DNA of 64,000 nucleotides from Crystallibacter degradans (GTDB lineage: Bacteria; Actinomycetota; Actinomycetes; Actinomycetales; Micrococcaceae). A program made the translations under genes and the position numbers. The notes beneath the pieces were generated by a model. It ran no database searches. It was not told the DNA's origin and saw only the letters and a list, made by a program, of their open reading frames with translations. Positions 61,881 through 64,000 of the stretch are shown piece by piece; positions within the stretch are counted from its first letter, which is position 1, and every line of letters begins with the position of its first letter. The stretch lies in contig NZ_JABBCH010000001.1 in NCBI RefSeq assembly GCF_012952295.1, positions 496,001 to 560,000 on the forward strand, in the 5' to 3' direction.

Positions 61881-62879
61881 ATGCACTCCAAACTCCGCCG
61901 ATCGGCACTCGCCGGAACGGCAGTTCTCGCCGTTGCCTTGACGTCCTGCGCCGGACCCCAATCCGAAGCGGGCACCCAAGCATCCGCAGCATCCAGCGAC
62001 AAGATCAGCATCGTCGCATCCACGAACGTATACAGCGATATCGCGGAAGCCGTCGGCGGTGGGAAGGTGTCGGCCACGGCGATCATCGACAGCATTAGCC
62101 AGGACCCGCACTCTTACGAAGGCACGGCCAGGGACCGTCTTGCTTTATCCGAGGCTGACCTCGTCATCCGCAATGGGGGTGGCTTCGATCCGTTCATGGA
62201 ACAGCTCGCGGGAGACACGGACGTGGCAGCGGTGATCGATGCATTCGAAGTATCGGGACTCGATGCCGCCCATGAAGATGAGGCGCAGGCACACGAAGCC
62301 CACGAAGATGAGCCCGCTGCCGCACAGCCCGACGAGCACGATCACAGCCACGGCGCGGTCAACGAGCACGTCTGGTATTCACTCCCGGCCATTTCCAGGA
62401 TCGCCGATGAGATTGCCGCGCAGCTAACCAAGTTGGACCCCGAGAATACTTCCACATACGAGTCCAACGCGGCGGCGTTCACCGATGATCTCGGAGACCT
62501 TGAAGGTCGCATGGCCGATCTACGCAAGGAGCATGAGGGCAGTGCCATCGCCGCCACCGCGCCGCTGGCTGAGCATCTCCTCACCGACATCGGGCTTGTC
62601 GACAAGACGCCGAAGGGGTTCGTTGCCGCGATCGAAGCCGGGAACGACGCTCCCCCGGCCGAACTCAAGGAAGCGCGGGATCTTGTGACGTCAGGAAACA
62701 TGGTCCTGCTGGCCTACAACAGCCAGGTGGAAGGTCCACAGTCAGAGAGTCTGAAGGCAATGGCCAAAGAGACGGGTGTGCCGGTGGTCGACTTCACCGA
62801 AACCCTTCCCGAGGATGTCTCCTACGTGGAGTGGATGAGCGGCAACATCGACAAGCTTGAAGCAGCACTGGACTCCTGA
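61881..62879 (+). CDS. ZnuA-like zinc ABC transporter binding lipoprotein
   Basis: 332 aa. Lipobox LTSC after a short signal. Cluster A-I fold: SIVASTNVYSDIAEAVGGGK, DPHSYEGTARDRLALSEADL and RNGGGFDPFMEQLAGD. A His/Asp/Glu-rich loop (about 128-160, including HDHSHG) precedes VNEHVWYSLP, the typical zinc-capturing loop. No permease or ATPase gene follows, so it must use a transporter elsewhere. It lies 63 bases after L36, within the Zur operon. Confidence 0.9.
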   Translation: MHSKLRRSALAGTAVLAVALTSCAGPQSEAGTQASAASSDKISIVASTNVYSDIAEAVGGGKVSATAIIDSISQDPHSYEGTARDRLALSEADLVIRNGGGFDPFMEQLAGDTDVAAVIDAFEVSGLDAAHEDEAQAHEAHEDEPAAAQPDEHDHSHGAVNEHVWYSLPAISRIADEIAAQLTKLDPENTSTYESNAAAFTDDLGDLEGRMADLRKEHEGSAIAATAPLAEHLLTDIGLVDKTPKGFVAAIEAGNDAPPAELKEARDLVTSGNMVLLAYNSQVEGPQSESLKAMAKETGVPVVDFTETLPEDVSYVEWMSGNIDKLEAALDS

Positions 62880-62896
62880 AAACAGCACTATGCCTG

Positions 62897-62939
62897 CCGA
62901 GGGCAATGCTCCAGCTGGACGCTGGACCATTGCCCTCGG
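62897..62939. terminator. bidirectional hairpin terminator
   Basis: 12-base perfect arms CCGAGGGCAATG (62897-62908) and CATTGCCCTCGG (62928-62939) with a 19-base loop that has its own CCAGC/GCTGG stem. Between the convergent zinc (+) and aldehyde dehydrogenase (-) genes. Confidence 0.8.
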
Positions 62940-62974
62940 AACTGCCCGTTTGAAGGCTGCTGCCGCTGCCCTTC

Positions 62975-64000
62975 CTAACCTGCGGCAGGCACCCGGATCA
63001 GCTTCTTGTTCACGAATTCGGCCATGCCGTACTTGGCCAGCTCGCGGCCGACGCCGGAGCGCTTGACGCCGCCGAAAGGCAAATCGGCCTGTGAATCTGC
63101 CACGGAATTGATAAACACCATGCCGGTGTCCAATCGGTCGGCAACTTCTTTGGCTTTCTCTACATCGGCGCTGAAAACGGCTCCACCGAGCCCGTAGGGC
63201 GACCCGTTCGCCAGTTCGATGGCTTCCTCGGCATCCCGCACCTTGTAGATGACGGCGGCAGGGCCAAAAAGCTCTTCCGAGTAGGCACGCATGCCGGGCT
63301 TCACGCCGGTGAGGACAGTCGGTTCCACGTAAGCTCCCGGTCCTTCGACAAGCTTGCCGCCCGTGAGCAGTTCAGCGCCCTTGTCGACCGCATCCTGAAC
63401 CTGTTCGATCAGTTCTTCGGCGGCACCCTGCGATGACAGGGGGCCGAAGCGCGTTTCGGGCTTCAGCGGGTCGCCCGGCTCGACCCTCGCCATCCGCTTG
63501 GTGAATTTATCCACGAATTCTTCATAGAGGTCCTCGACGATGATGAACCTCTTGGAGGCAGTGCAGGCCTGGCCGGCGTTGCTCATGCGCCCGCCGACAG
63601 CAGCCTTGACCGTTGCGTCCAGGTCCTCGGAGTCCAGCACAATGAACGGATCGCTTCCGCCCAGCTCGAGCACATACTTCTTCAGGTGGCGGCCCGCCAC
63701 CTCCGCCACCGCGGAGCCGGCACGCTCGCTGCCTGTCAGGGAGACGCCCTGGACGCGCGGATCAGCGATGATTTCGGCGACCTGCTCGTTGGTCGCAAAT
63801 ATGTTGACGTAGGCGCCGTCGAGCAGGCCGGCGTCCCGGAAGATTTCTTCCATCACGATCGCCGACTGCGGGCAGTTCCGCGCGTGTTTGAGCAGGATCG
63901 TGTTTCCCAGCATCAGGTTCGAAGCGGCGAACCGGGCCACCTGATAGTAGGGATAGTTCCAGGGCATGATGCCGAGCAGCACTCCGATCGGGGCCGAACG
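62975..64000 (-). CDS. NAD(P)-dependent aldehyde dehydrogenase, succinate-semialdehyde type, 5' end outside window
   Basis: At least 341 aa; the frame is open past 64000, so the N-terminus is missing. Oxyanion and nucleotide part [20 protein letters not shown] and [16 protein letters not shown], catalytic Glu in [20 protein letters not shown], catalytic Cys in [20 protein letters not shown] and the final [19 protein letters not shown] are intact. Family length is about 455-460. Best fit is succinate-semialdehyde dehydrogenase (GabD/YneI type), but benzaldehyde or other aldehydes are possible. Confidence 0.88.
   Translation of the reverse strand, partial: RSAPIGVLLGIMPWNYPYYQVARFAASNLMLGNTILLKHARNCPQSAIVMEEIFRDAGLLDGAYVNIFATNEQVAEIIADPRVQGVSLTGSERAGSAVAEVAGRHLKKYVLELGGSDPFIVLDSEDLDATVKAAVGGRMSNAGQACTASKRFIIVEDLYEEFVDKFTKRMARVEPGDPLKPETRFGPLSSQGAAEELIEQVQDAVDKGAELLTGGKLVEGPGAYVEPTVLTGVKPGMRAYSEELFGPAAVIYKVRDAEEAIELANGSPYGLGGAVFSADVEKAKEVADRLDTGMVFINSVADSQADLPFGGVKRSGVGRELAKYGMAEFVNKKLIRVPAAG

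Overview
The window is about two-thirds GC (judged by eye) and comes from a high-GC actinobacterium. The closest fit is Arthrobacter or a related Micrococcaceae. The gene families point there: an F420-0 ABC importer next to cofE, actinobacterial LLM-class F420 enzymes, an MprA-like two-component pair, a DUF2599-like secreted protein, and several candidate leaderless promoters. Genes are dense, with many 4-bp ATGA/GTGA overlaps. I saw no rRNA, tRNA or CRISPR array.

Layout. 1-2.4 kb: 3' end of a BenE-type transporter, a small orphan gene, two tandem PPOX-fold flavin proteins, and a Phd/RelE-type toxin-antitoxin pair whose toxin is frameshifted and which lies between the PPOX gene end and a decayed copy of that end. 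2.5-9.2 kb: tctCBA tricarboxylate transporter, UPF0158 protein, PhoD-type phosphatase, alpha/beta hydrolase, orphan gene. 9.4-14.9 kb: likely operon of a small protein, DUF1538 membrane protein, PII-like protein, CBS protein and a large PEP-dikinase-like enzyme. 15-25 kb: acyltransferase-like membrane protein, divergent response regulator/histidine kinase, RibD-C reductase, maleylacetate reductase, MazF pair, CapA protein, secreted Ig-like protein. 25.6-35.2 kb: L-carnitine catabolism (XRE-TetR regulator, BKACE enzyme, carnitine dehydrogenase, betainyl-CoA thioesterase) with a Dpp/Opp-type ABC importer and a serine hydrolase. 35.2-40.7 kb: DUF1304, cupin, LuxR regulator, then F420-type oxidoreductase, hydantoinase/dihydropyrimidinase and carbamoyl-amidase. 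40.9-45.8 kb: F420-0 uptake transporter, CofE and an F420-dependent sugar-phosphate-dehydrogenase-like enzyme. 45.9-51.5 kb: DJ-1 protein, methyltransferase, small proteins, DsbA-like protein, HhH-GPD protein, PucR regulator. 51.7-60.4 kb: hyuA/hyuB hydantoinase-oxoprolinase genes and an NCS1 permease gene split by a 3.2-kb insertion. 60.5-62.9 kb: Zur-box-controlled zinc-starvation genes (CobW-like, cysteine-free L36, ZnuA-like). 63-64 kb: partial aldehyde dehydrogenase.

Two observations stand out. First, the insertion in the permease gene carries an IS110-family transposase. Its left non-coding end folds into two loops whose candidate guide segments match the permease target on both sides and both ends of the element; the matched right end lies 1.9 kb beyond the transposase, so two foreign genes appear to be carried as cargo inside a bridge-RNA-guided element. 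Second, a 12-base word, AAYAACGACGGC, occurs eight times exactly, seven on the + strand whatever the direction of the host gene, often in protein linkers. It looks like a DNA-level signal rather than a coding effect.

The metabolic theme is catabolism of nitrogenous compounds (carnitine, hydantoins/pyrimidines) plus F420 salvage, with several dedicated importers.
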